From JBAUHN01 sp049680295 (lineage in GTDB: Bacteria; Pseudomonadota; Alphaproteobacteria; Rhodobacterales; Rhodobacteraceae), in contig JBAUHN010000348.1 in assembly GCA_049680295.1 (NCBI GenBank), forward strand, positions 1-23,047: DNA of 23,047 nucleotides, written 5' to 3'. A program made the position numbers and the translations under genes. Each line of letters begins with the position of its first letter. Within the stretch, counting starts at the first letter, position 1. The notes under the pieces were generated by a model. It made no database searches. It had not been told where the DNA came from and saw only the letters and a program-made list of their open reading frames with translations. Positions 1 to 5,753 of this stretch are shown one piece after another.

Positions 1-201
1 GTTTTCAGCGGTATCCCGGTAAGGGATATAGCTGTCGCGGTCACGCCAGAACGCACGATCGCCTGCGTTAAACCCCACACGCCACACGTCGGACCCCGCT
101 TGGCGTAACATTTTTGCAAGCTGCCCAAAAAATGGCCCATGCGGACCCTGTAAGAACAGGTAAACCGAATGTTCAGAACCGGGCAGATCTTTTTCTGTCA
201 T
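1..201 (-). CDS. Capsular polysaccharide export protein, KpsS/LipB-like (N-terminal part only)
   Basis: Reading the minus strand from ATG at 201-199 gives an open frame of 67 codons to the window edge. It begins MTEKDLPGSEHSVYLFLQG and continues with the segment GPHGPFFGQLAKMLRQAG, then VWRVGFNAGDRAFW. The pattern FLQGPHGPFF followed by FN.GDR.FW is typical of the N-terminus of KpsS-type proteins. In this family KpsS adds Kdo residues to the lipid anchor of exported capsule in the cytoplasm; a similar role here is inferred. The gene is divergent from ribE with about 147 bp between the two starts. The rest of the protein lies outside the window, so catalytic residues cannot be checked. The family call rests on this short N-terminal match. 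Confidence 0.72.
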   Translation of the reverse strand, partial: MTEKDLPGSEHSVYLFLQGPHGPFFGQLAKMLRQAGSDVWRVGFNAGDRAFWRDRDSYIPYRDTAEN

Positions 202-348
202 GTAACCACCATGGCGGAAAAAAATACTCCGCATACCCTTTAAATCTTCGTAAAATATGACAGTAGACAGTCTTCTGTGCAAGTGGCAGGTCTTGTCAGG
301 CCAGCCAACGGGCAGTAGGTCTAGGACGAGTGTCGTCAAGGAGGCCGC
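202..348. other. Divergent intergenic region between the kpsS-like gene and ribE
   Basis: These 147 bases separate two outward-facing genes, so promoters for both should lie here. A TAAAAT hexamer at 251-256 could be a -10 for ribE, but I see no good -35 at the right distance. The ribE ribosome-binding site AAGGAGG lies just before its ATG. There is no sign of an FMN riboswitch (no RFN-element core). Confidence 0.5.
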
Positions 349-936
349 ATGTTCACAGGCATCGTTACAGATATCGGCGAAATTACCGAGCTTGAGCAGG
401 CAGGCGATCTGCGTGCGCGGATCAAAACTGCCTACAAAACAGACCAGATCGACATCGGTGCGTCGATTGCGTCTGATGGGGTTTGCCTGACGGTCGTGGC
501 CTTGGGCAAAGACTGGTACGACGTGCAGGTCAGTGCCGAAACAGTCAGCAAGACCAATCTCGACAGTTGGAAGGTCGGAAAGCGGGTCAATCTGGAACGC
601 GCGCTGCGTCTGGGCGACGAATTGGGCGGGCATATTGTGTCGGGCCACGTTGATGGCGTGGCGCAGGTGATTTCGGTGCGCGACGAAGGCGATAGCACGC
701 GGGTCCGGTTGCGCGCCCCTGATGCTTTGGCCCGGTTTATCGCGCCAAAAGGGTCGGTTGCTTTGAATGGCACATCCCTAACGGTGAACGAGGTAGAGGG
801 CGCTGAGTTTGGGATTAACTTTATCCCGCATACAAAGACTGTGACGACCTGGGGTGATGTTGCTGTTGGCGATACGGTCAACCTTGAGATCGACACATTG
901 GCGCGTTACGTCGCGCGATTGGCAGAGACGGGGTAA
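349..936 (+). CDS. ribE: Riboflavin synthase, alpha chain
   Basis: This 195-residue protein begins with the family signature MFTGIV and has two tandem lumazine-binding domains: roughly residues 1-90 with SDGVCLTV, and 91-190 with GHIVSGHVDGVA and GSVALNGTSLTVNEV. Riboflavin synthase forms riboflavin by exchanging a four-carbon unit between two molecules of 6,7-dimethyl-8-ribityllumazine, in the cytoplasm as a trimer. The length is normal for the family. A strong ribosome-binding site (AAGGAGG) precedes the ATG. It is the first gene of a same-strand run ending in nusB, and ribH (its substrate supplier) lies two genes downstream. Some literature calls this gene ribC. Confidence 0.95.
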   Translation: MFTGIVTDIGEITELEQAGDLRARIKTAYKTDQIDIGASIASDGVCLTVVALGKDWYDVQVSAETVSKTNLDSWKVGKRVNLERALRLGDELGGHIVSGHVDGVAQVISVRDEGDSTRVRLRAPDALARFIAPKGSVALNGTSLTVNEVEGAEFGINFIPHTKTVTTWGDVAVGDTVNLEIDTLARYVARLAETG

Positions 937-939
937 CAG

Positions 940-1515
940 ATGATTGCCGGGATCGGACATAATCAGGGCCCAACATTGGAACGTGGGCAGAAATGGCGCA
1001 CATTCCAATGGCGCCGCGCGCGCGAAAAGGCGATGCCAAAGACCGTGCCATTGATGATCGTGCGCATGCGCGTGGCACGGGCGGCGGAACTGGGTATCGA
1101 CTACAAAAGCTATGCGGCCATCCGGCAGGCGACAGGGCGCGATATTCTGGCGTTGTTGTTTTCTTCCAATGCGTTACGTGTTGTTCGGGCGGACACTCCT
1201 CATATTCCCGAACCGGAAACCACTGCACTTCACGCTGTGTCTTCAGCGCGTAAACTTGCATTGGTGCATGCCCCGTTGAGGCCCGACCGTTTTCGGCAGG
1301 CAAACCCGGTGTTAAACGACGTAAATAGCGCGCCAAAGTTCACTGACAGCTGGGCCGAGATGAGCCGCCATTTGACCGGGTTTGTGCAACATCAGAAAAT
1401 CGCCTGCGACCAGGTTTTGATTATCGGTGACACCCATCTGGAACAAAACTGGACAACGGCGGCCCGTGCCGCAGGGTATTTGCCCGCCGACAGTTATTTT
1501 TCGGGACGCGCTTAA
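940..1515 (+). CDS. Conserved hypothetical protein inside the riboflavin operon (GIGHNQGP N-terminus)
   Basis: The gene starts only 3 bases after the ribE stop and is followed by the ribB gene on the same strand, so it is almost certainly co-transcribed. The 191-residue protein begins MIAGIGHNQGPTLERG; the IGHNQGP motif is seen at the N-terminus of various alphaproteobacterial and phage proteins of unknown function. After it come a basic stretch (WRTFQWRRAREKAMPKT) and a helical region, and near the end a hydrophobic strand-like segment (DQVLIIGDTHLEQNW). There is no signal peptide, membrane span or catalytic motif I can name. Position suggests a link to flavin synthesis or to the capsule gene nearby, but that is only inference from context. 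I do not recognise a function. Confidence 0.8.
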   Translation: MIAGIGHNQGPTLERGQKWRTFQWRRAREKAMPKTVPLMIVRMRVARAAELGIDYKSYAAIRQATGRDILALLFSSNALRVVRADTPHIPEPETTALHAVSSARKLALVHAPLRPDRFRQANPVLNDVNSAPKFTDSWAEMSRHLTGFVQHQKIACDQVLIIGDTHLEQNWTTAARAAGYLPADSYFSGRA

Positions 1516-1599
1516 CCAGGGCCAGGCGGCAACGAAGCTCTGGATATTCGGGCGCGTCTTGTCTATTTGCTGGCCCATAAGCTGGCGAAAGGTATCAAG

Positions 1600-2724
1600 A
1601 TGAGCTTTGAAACACCGGGCCCGGTCGAAAGTGACTGGAAAAGCGCCATCGCGCCGATTGAAGACATCATCGAAGACGCCCGTCAGGGGCGGATGTTTAT
1701 TCTGGTCGACCACGAAGATCGCGAAAACGAAGGCGATCTGGTCATTCCTGCCCAATTTGCTGATGCAACAGCAATCAATTTTATGGCGCTGCATGGGCGC
1801 GGGTTGATCTGCCTGCCGCTGACCTCTGACCGCATCGACACGCTTGGCCTGCCAATGATGGCAGTGCATAATTCATCGCGGCATGAGACCGCTTTTACCG
1901 TGTCGATTGAGGCCCGCGAAGGTGTCTCGACCGGAATTTCTGCCGGGGACCGGGCGCTGACCGTCGCCACTGCGATTGACGATCAAAAAGGTGCCGCTGA
2001 CATCGCGACACCGGGGCATGTGTTTCCGTTGCGCGCGCGCAATGGCGGGGTGCTGGCGCGCGCAGGCCATACAGAAGCGGCAGTTGATATCAGTCGATTG
2101 GCGGGGCTGCATCCTTCTGGCGTGATTTGCGAAATTATGAAGGCGGACGGCACCATGGCACGGTTGCCGGATCTGGTGGCAATTGGCAAAGCCCATGATC
2201 TGAAAATCGGCACCATCAGCGATCTGATTTCCTACCGCCACAAGCATGACAACCTGCTGCGCGAACGCGACAGCCGCATGGTCACATCTGCTTATGGCGG
2301 CGAATGGCACATGCGCGTTTTTGCCGATGAAATCACCGGCACTGATCACGTGATGCTGTCCAAAGGCGACATTTCAACGCCAGAGCCTTTGTTGGTGCGG
2401 ACCCATGCGTTGAACGCCTTAGAAGACGTGCTGGGGCTGGGCCCAAGTAAGACTGCGGAGTTGCCGCGCGCCATGCGAATTATCGCCGAAGAAGGCCGCG
2501 GTGCAGTGCTTTTGTTTCGCGAACCACACCCAAAACTGCGTCTGGACGGCGACGAGGACGAAGGCCCACGCACCATCAAACGCACCGGCATTGGCGCGCA
2601 AATCATGTCGACATTGGGCTTGCGTGATCTGATCTTGCTAACCGACAGCCCGCAAACCAAATACGTCGGCCTTGATGCCTATAATCTTAGCATTGTGGGC
2701 ACCCGTCCCATCACCACGGAGTAG
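1600..2724 (+). CDS. ribB: 3,4-dihydroxy-2-butanone-4-phosphate synthase fused to a degenerate GTP cyclohydrolase II domain (RibBX type)
   Basis: The N-terminal ~215 residues form a DHBP synthase, which makes the four-carbon precursor of lumazine from ribulose-5-phosphate. The acidic active-site motif DHEDRENEGD is at residues 37-46, GHVFPLRARNGGVL at about 139-152 and GHTEA at 156-160. The C-terminal ~150 residues align with GTP cyclohydrolase II (GDISTPEPLLVRTHAL, IIAEEGRGAVLLF, LTDSPQTKY), but the zinc-binding cysteine cluster (CLTGDALFSLRCDCG in E. coli RibA) is replaced by NALEDVLGLG with no cysteine. This is the architecture named RibBX in Proteobacteria, so cyclohydrolase activity is not expected. 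I chose ATG at 1600 because family similarity begins right after it; a TTG at 1567 would add 11 residues. ribH follows after 3 bases. Confidence 0.92.
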   Translation: MSFETPGPVESDWKSAIAPIEDIIEDARQGRMFILVDHEDRENEGDLVIPAQFADATAINFMALHGRGLICLPLTSDRIDTLGLPMMAVHNSSRHETAFTVSIEAREGVSTGISAGDRALTVATAIDDQKGAADIATPGHVFPLRARNGGVLARAGHTEAAVDISRLAGLHPSGVICEIMKADGTMARLPDLVAIGKAHDLKIGTISDLISYRHKHDNLLRERDSRMVTSAYGGEWHMRVFADEITGTDHVMLSKGDISTPEPLLVRTHALNALEDVLGLGPSKTAELPRAMRIIAEEGRGAVLLFREPHPKLRLDGDEDEGPRTIKRTGIGAQIMSTLGLRDLILLTDSPQTKYVGLDAYNLSIVGTRPITTE

Positions 2725-2727
2725 ACC

Positions 2728-3279
2728 ATGGCGCAATCGGAAACCCATAATGTTCTCGACCGGCCCACTTTCGACCGGCCCGTGAAACTGCTGATCGTTG
2801 TGTCGCCCTACTACAAGGACATCGCCGACAATCTGGTCGCAGGCGCCAAGGCCGAGATTGAGGCCGCAGGCGGCACATGGGATCTGGTGGAAATGCCTGG
2901 CGCGTTGGAAATCCCCACCGCAATTGGCATCTCGGATCGCAGCAGCAATTTTGACGGATACGTCGCCCTCGGCTGCATTATTCGCGGCGAGACGACGCAT
3001 TATGACACTGTGTGCAATGACAGCAGTCGCGCCCTGCAGTTGATGGGGTTGCAGGGGTTGTGCATCGGCAATGGCATTCTGACCGTGGAAACCCGTGCGC
3101 AGGCCGAAGTACGCGCCGACGCGGCAGGCCAAAACAAAGGCGGTGGTGCCGCCGCCGCCGCCTTGCATCTGATTGCATTGGCTCGTAAGTGGGGCAGCCA
3201 AAGCAAGGGCATCGGGTTCAAACCACGTGGCGAAGATATCCTGATGGCTGGCAAAACAGACGGACCCACCACAGCATGA
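2728..3279 (+). CDS. ribH: 6,7-dimethyl-8-ribityllumazine synthase
   Basis: The 183-residue protein carries lumazine synthase motifs in order: LLIVVSPYYKDIADNLVAGA near residue 22, the conserved PGALEIP near 58, and GCIIRGETTHYD (the phosphate-binding region) near 88. The enzyme condenses the RibB product with 5-amino-6-ribitylamino-uracil to form the substrate of riboflavin synthase. It lies 3 bases after ribB and its TGA stop overlaps the nusB ATG (ATGA), indicating coupled translation. The protein is somewhat longer than the usual 150-160 residues, with extra sequence at both ends and a low-complexity GGGAAAAA stretch near residue 138. Confidence 0.94.
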   Translation: MAQSETHNVLDRPTFDRPVKLLIVVSPYYKDIADNLVAGAKAEIEAAGGTWDLVEMPGALEIPTAIGISDRSSNFDGYVALGCIIRGETTHYDTVCNDSSRALQLMGLQGLCIGNGILTVETRAQAEVRADAAGQNKGGGAAAAALHLIALARKWGSQSKGIGFKPRGEDILMAGKTDGPTTA

Positions 3280-3758
3280 CATCCAAAGGCAGCAATCTTT
3301 CGGGCAACCAAAGACGCAAAATGAAATCAGCCGCGCGGCTTTATGCGGTGCAGGCCCTGTTCCAGATGGAACATTCGGCCCAGACAATTGAAGTGGTCCG
3401 TGCCGAGTTTCTGGAGCACCGTTTTGGTGCAGTCTACGAGGGTGATGAGATGCAGGACGGCGACATTGCGCATTTCGGCCATGTGCTGGAACAAGCGGTG
3501 AACTATCAGGCGCCGATTGATCAGTTGACCGACCGTGCGCTGGTTGCCAAATGGCAGATCAACCGGATTGACCCCACATTGCGGGCCTTGTTTCGTGCAG
3601 CGGGTGCTGAACTGCGCGACACCGCGACGCCGCCGAAGGTTGTGATCTCGGAATACGTCGATGTAGCACGGGCGTTTTTTCCAGATAGCAAAGAGCCGAA
3701 ATTCGTGAATGCCGTTCTTGATCACATGGCGCATGAGGCCAGGCCAGAAGCGTTCTGA
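3276..3758 (+). CDS. nusB: Transcription antitermination factor NusB
   Basis: The 160-residue protein starts MTSKGSNLSGNQRRKMKSAARLYAVQALFQME, with the basic N-terminal helix typical of NusB, and continues with the family's C-terminal core (VAKWQINRIDPTLRALFRAAGAEL, PPKVVISEYVDVARAFF, KFVNAVLDHMA). NusB binds boxA RNA with NusE (S10) to support antitermination on rRNA operons. The ATG at 3276 overlaps the ribH stop as ATGA, so I prefer it to the upstream in-frame alternative at 3189, which runs deep into ribH. The ribH-nusB pairing is common in Proteobacteria. It closes the operon: what follows is non-coding. Confidence 0.92.
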   Translation: MTSKGSNLSGNQRRKMKSAARLYAVQALFQMEHSAQTIEVVRAEFLEHRFGAVYEGDEMQDGDIAHFGHVLEQAVNYQAPIDQLTDRALVAKWQINRIDPTLRALFRAAGAELRDTATPPKVVISEYVDVARAFFPDSKEPKFVNAVLDHMAHEARPEAF

Positions 3759-4112
3759 CGGCTTTGCCTAAGTTCCCAAAATAGCGTAGTAAATGGTGTG
3801 ACGGAACCGCCGGAACCGTTTTAGTTCTGTATTCCCGAGGACCTGTATGTACAGGTGGGCGCCAGGTAACGAGGCCAGGGCCAGGACAGAGCCAGCTCCC
3901 TCGGATTTGCTTAAGGCCACTGGAATGTAACCAGTCACGAATAGGGCAGAACCGTCACAAGGTCACATGTAGGCGTGTTAGAGCAACGCAGCAAGGGCCA
4001 ACCTGAATTCTCGATAGGGGCAGGGCTGCTGCATTGACTAGGCGTTGTGTCTCCACCATCCTCGCCAAAGGTAATTCGATTTGCGACACGCAGCTATATG
4101 CCGAGACCTTTC
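3759..4112. other. Non-coding, hairpin-rich region of about 350 bp; possible structured RNA
   Basis: No reading frame of useful length crosses this stretch on either strand. It contains a nested fold: CCGAGG at 3835-3840 can pair with CCTCGG at 3899-3904, enclosing a 6-bp hairpin ACCTGT-atgt-ACAGGT at 3841-3856. A second hairpin, ACTGG...CCAGT, follows at about 3919-3934. Between them is an unusual purine-rich run with repeated CCAGG/GGCC words. I compared it by eye with RNase P RNA, tmRNA, SRP RNA and 6S RNA and found no convincing match. It may be an unrecognised ncRNA, the leader of the next gene, or simply spacer. Confidence 0.4.
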
Positions 4113-4496
4113 ATGCAGATGACCCGGTTAGATCACGTCAATATCCGCACCTGCAATCTGGCTGAAATGATCAATTGGTACACAAACGTCCTGGGGCTGA
4201 AAAACGGCGACCGTCCGGATTATGGGTTTCCTGGGGCGTGGCTGTATATCGGCGATCAAGCGGTTATCCATCTGGTGTCGGTGGACAAGGAATGCATTTC
4301 AATTGCGCCGAAGATCGAACATTTTGCCCTGTCTGCCACAGGCTTTGCAGATTGCATCCGCGCATTGGATCAAAATGGCGTTGCGTATTCCGTAGACCCG
4401 GTTCCTGGCATTCCGGTGGTGCAGGTTAATGTTGCGGATTTTGATGGCAATCACATTCACATAGATTTTGGCGCTGCCGACGTAGAAGCGCTTTAG
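4113..4496 (+). CDS. VOC-superfamily protein (glyoxalase/bleomycin-resistance fold)
   Basis: The 127-residue protein has one complete VOC domain: it opens MQMTRLDHVNIRTCNLAEMINWYTNVLGL and closes with VVQVNVADFDGNHIHIDFGA. Family metal ligands are plausibly His in LDHVN, His in AVIHLVSV, His in EHFALSA and Glu/Asp near the end, but substrate cannot be read from the sequence. Members include lactoylglutathione lyases, dioxygenases and resistance proteins; this could be any small-molecule metal-dependent lyase or dioxygenase. ATG 4098, 4113 and 4119 are all possible starts. I chose 4113 because a weak GAG lies 7 bases upstream; 4119 fits the family N-terminus equally well. A hairpin followed by a T-run overlaps its end. 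Confidence 0.82.
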   Translation: MQMTRLDHVNIRTCNLAEMINWYTNVLGLKNGDRPDYGFPGAWLYIGDQAVIHLVSVDKECISIAPKIEHFALSATGFADCIRALDQNGVAYSVDPVPGIPVVQVNVADFDGNHIHIDFGAADVEAL

Positions 4497-4507
4497 TAAT
4501 TTTTTTG
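4470..4507 (+). terminator. Candidate intrinsic terminator overlapping the end of the VOC gene
   Basis: GCGCT (4471-4475) pairs with AGCGC (4487-4491) across an 11-base loop, and is followed by TTTAGTAATTTTTTTG. The T-run starts a few bases late, so efficiency is uncertain. It would separate the VOC gene from the SOS promoter of mmcB. Confidence 0.4.
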
Positions 4508-4536
4508 AGATTTGTGGTGCCGATTTTCGAAAATTC

Positions 4537-4565
4537 TTGCCAGACGTTCATGTTATGTTCATAAC
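4537..4565 (+). promoter_or_regulatory. mmcB promoter with embedded LexA (SOS) box
   Basis: GTTCATGTTATGTTC at 4546-4560 is a perfect GTTC-N7-GTTC, the LexA operator of Rhodobacter and other Alphaproteobacteria. It lies exactly inside a promoter: TTGCCA (4537-4542, 5 of 6 to consensus), a 17-base spacer, and CATAAC (4560-4565, 4 of 6). LexA binding here would block RNA polymerase. The expected transcription start is about 4571-4573, right at the ATG chosen for mmcB. Confidence 0.72.
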
Positions 4566-4572
4566 CTTACCC

Positions 4573-5031
4573 ATGGCACTTGGTGAAAATCAAAGCGTTC
4601 AGCCTGGCCAGCTTTTGGCCCGTGGGGTATCGCGACATCTTGCGGACCTCGGTTTTGCCAGCGTTGAAGAGCTGGTGCCAAAACGGGGACTACGCGTCGA
4701 TGTGATCGGGCTTGGCCCCAAGGGTGAAATTTGGGTGGTTGAATGCAAATCCAGCCGCGCCGATTTTCAGTCAGATCAAAAATGGCAGGGCTATCTGGAA
4801 TGGTGTGATCGGTTTTTTTGGGCCGTAGATTGCAATTTCCCGACCGAACTTTTGCCACCTGACACCGGGTTAATGATTGCAGATGCTTATGGCGCCGAGG
4901 TGATCGGCATGGGGCCAGAAACCAAATTGGCGCCCGCCCGACGCAAAGCAATCATTCAGAAATTCGCTACCACAGCTGCGCGACGGCTGATCCAGTTGCG
5001 CGACCCTGATATGCGCAACAGTTGGACCTAA
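4573..5031 (+). CDS. mmcB: MmcB-family DNA-repair protein (PD-(D/E)XK-type nuclease fold)
   Basis: The 152-residue protein contains RVDVIGLGPKGEIWVVECKSSRADFQSDQKWQGYLEWCDRFFWAV. This holds the nuclease-fold pattern D43...E57-C-K59 followed by a conserved DFQSD-KW motif, as in MmcB proteins. In Caulobacter MmcB is SOS-induced and needed for resistance to mitomycin C; the exact reaction is not established. The frame is open back to TTG 4537, and ATG 4555 is also available, but both lie within the promoter and LexA box. I therefore chose ATG 4573, which would make the message leaderless or nearly so. No ribosome-binding site precedes it, in keeping with that. A large palindrome begins directly at its stop. 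Confidence 0.85.
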   Translation: MALGENQSVQPGQLLARGVSRHLADLGFASVEELVPKRGLRVDVIGLGPKGEIWVVECKSSRADFQSDQKWQGYLEWCDRFFWAVDCNFPTELLPPDTGLMIADAYGAEVIGMGPETKLAPARRKAIIQKFATTAARRLIQLRDPDMRNSWT

Positions 5032-5130
5032 AGCGGTTCGATTTATACCTGAATCACCCAACGCTGCCTGAAATCAAAGATTTCAACGTGTTAGGTGTTA
5101 CATGATGTTTCAGGTTAAAGACGAAACGCT
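5032..5130. repeat. ~99-bp nested imperfect palindrome (REP/MITE-like element or bidirectional terminator)
   Basis: The outer arms, 5032-5053 and 5109-5130, are 22 bases each and match at 17 of 22 positions when one is reverse-complemented; shared blocks are AGCG-TTCG and ACCTGAA. Inside, 5055-5075 and 5079-5097 form a second hairpin whose tip is a perfect 7-bp stem, TGAAATC-aaa-GATTTCA (5069-5085). It fills the gap between convergent mmcB (+) and the DUF6324 gene (-). I see no second copy in this window. From memory, similar AGCG-TTCG...ACCTGAA palindromes recur between genes in Rhodobacteraceae genomes, but I cannot verify that here. Confidence 0.7.
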
Positions 5131-5135
5131 ATAAA

Positions 5136-5324
5136 TCAGCGCTTTCCACCGCGTGCGCGGTTTGCAGCAGCGATAATTTCATCAGCGATTTCAATGGCAT
5201 CATCAGGGGTGAAATCCATCGGAATTTCGGTGCCAGCTGCTTCAACGAAAATCCGCACCATGCCCTTGTCGGTGGGCCCGATTTGCAGGTTTGCTTCGAT
5301 GTCGCGTTCTGTGTCGATGCCCAT
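5136..5324 (-). CDS. Small DUF6324-like protein
   Basis: The 62-residue protein begins MGIDTERDIEANLQIG, continues KGMVRIFVEAAGTEIPMDFTPDDAIEIADEIIAAAN and ends with a basic tail, RARGGKR. It is acidic overall and has no signal or membrane segment. I recognise it as the small uncharacterised Rhodobacterales family DUF6324; its function is unknown. The start at 5324 has a strong ribosome-binding site (GGAGG, 7 bases upstream), so I reject the longer in-frame extension to 5465. It is convergent with mmcB, with the palindrome between them, and divergent from tRNA-His. Confidence 0.8.
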   Translation of the reverse strand: MGIDTERDIEANLQIGPTDKGMVRIFVEAAGTEIPMDFTPDDAIEIADEIIAAANRARGGKR

Positions 5325-5487
5325 GCCGGACCTCCGTGCCAATGTGCAGGCATCGCTAGCGTGCGCGCCTGAAAAAGGCAAGGCGGGATCAGATTGCAGC
5401 CTGCGCCAAAACCCTGTCTTTGATCCAATAGACAATCCGCGCAAGACACTTGCATTCTCAATCAACCGACGCTAAATCCAAAACAGT

Positions 5488-5564
5488 GCCGCCTTAGCTC
5501 AGTTGGTTAGAGCGCCTGATTGTGGATCAGGAGGTCCTTGGTTCGAGACCAAGAGGTGGTACCA
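5488..5564 (+). tRNA. tRNA-His (GTG anticodon)
   Basis: A full cloverleaf is visible: acceptor stem GCCGCCT/AGGTGGT, D-arm GCTC...GAGC, anticodon stem CCTGA/TCAGG with loop TTGTGGA (anticodon GTG at 5522-5524), a 5-base variable loop, T-arm CTTGG-TTCGAGA-CCAAG, and an encoded CCA at 5562-5564. Base 73 is A, not C, and the base before position 1 is T, so the G-1 that marks most bacterial tRNA-His is not encoded. This exception is known in a group of Alphaproteobacteria with an unusual HisRS. G1 pairs with U72. Confidence 0.95.
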
Positions 5565-5753
5565 ACCAAATTTTTTGGCATAAAGCCAAGCGCTTATCCG
5601 ATCAACGCGGACTCTGAAATATATGCGGCCCGCCAAGAGCAGGCTATCTTGACAGTTTGGATAGCTCAGAGAAAATCTATTTGCACATTTTGGTAATGTG
5701 GTTAACCGGCTGCGGGAGCAACGGTTTCCAAATCAATCTTACATCATGATAAC
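5565..5753. other. Intergenic region between tRNA-His and the end of colD
   Basis: No gene is seen. There are short inverted repeats: TTGGC/GCCAA at 5575-5589, GCTATC/GATAGC at 5643-5665, and CACATT-ttggt-AATGTG at 5684-5700. The last could weakly terminate colD transcripts on the minus strand, though only a mixed A/T stretch follows. I looked for a duplicated 3' end of the tRNA (an attachment-site footprint) here and did not find one. Confidence 0.45.

Noticed and set aside
202..348. FMN riboswitch before the riboflavin genes
   Set aside because: No RFN-element core sequences are present, and the region is too short for the full aptamer plus a promoter.
1567..1599. TTG 1567 as the ribB start
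   Set aside because: It would add 11 residues without homology; ATG 1600 fits the family N-terminus.
432..1869. Long reading frames on the minus strand opposite ribE, the hypothetical gene and ribB
   Set aside because: They lie entirely or mostly opposite well-supported genes, have low-complexity arginine/proline-rich sequence and no family features.
3831..3905. RNase P RNA, because of a GCCAGGTAACG-like word
   Set aside because: The conserved GAGGAAAGTCC and ACAGAA core elements are missing, and the size and fold do not fit.
5571..5589. Terminator of tRNA-His (TTTTTT next to TTGGC/GCCAA)
   Set aside because: The T-run lies before the hairpin on the plus strand and no T-run follows it on either strand.
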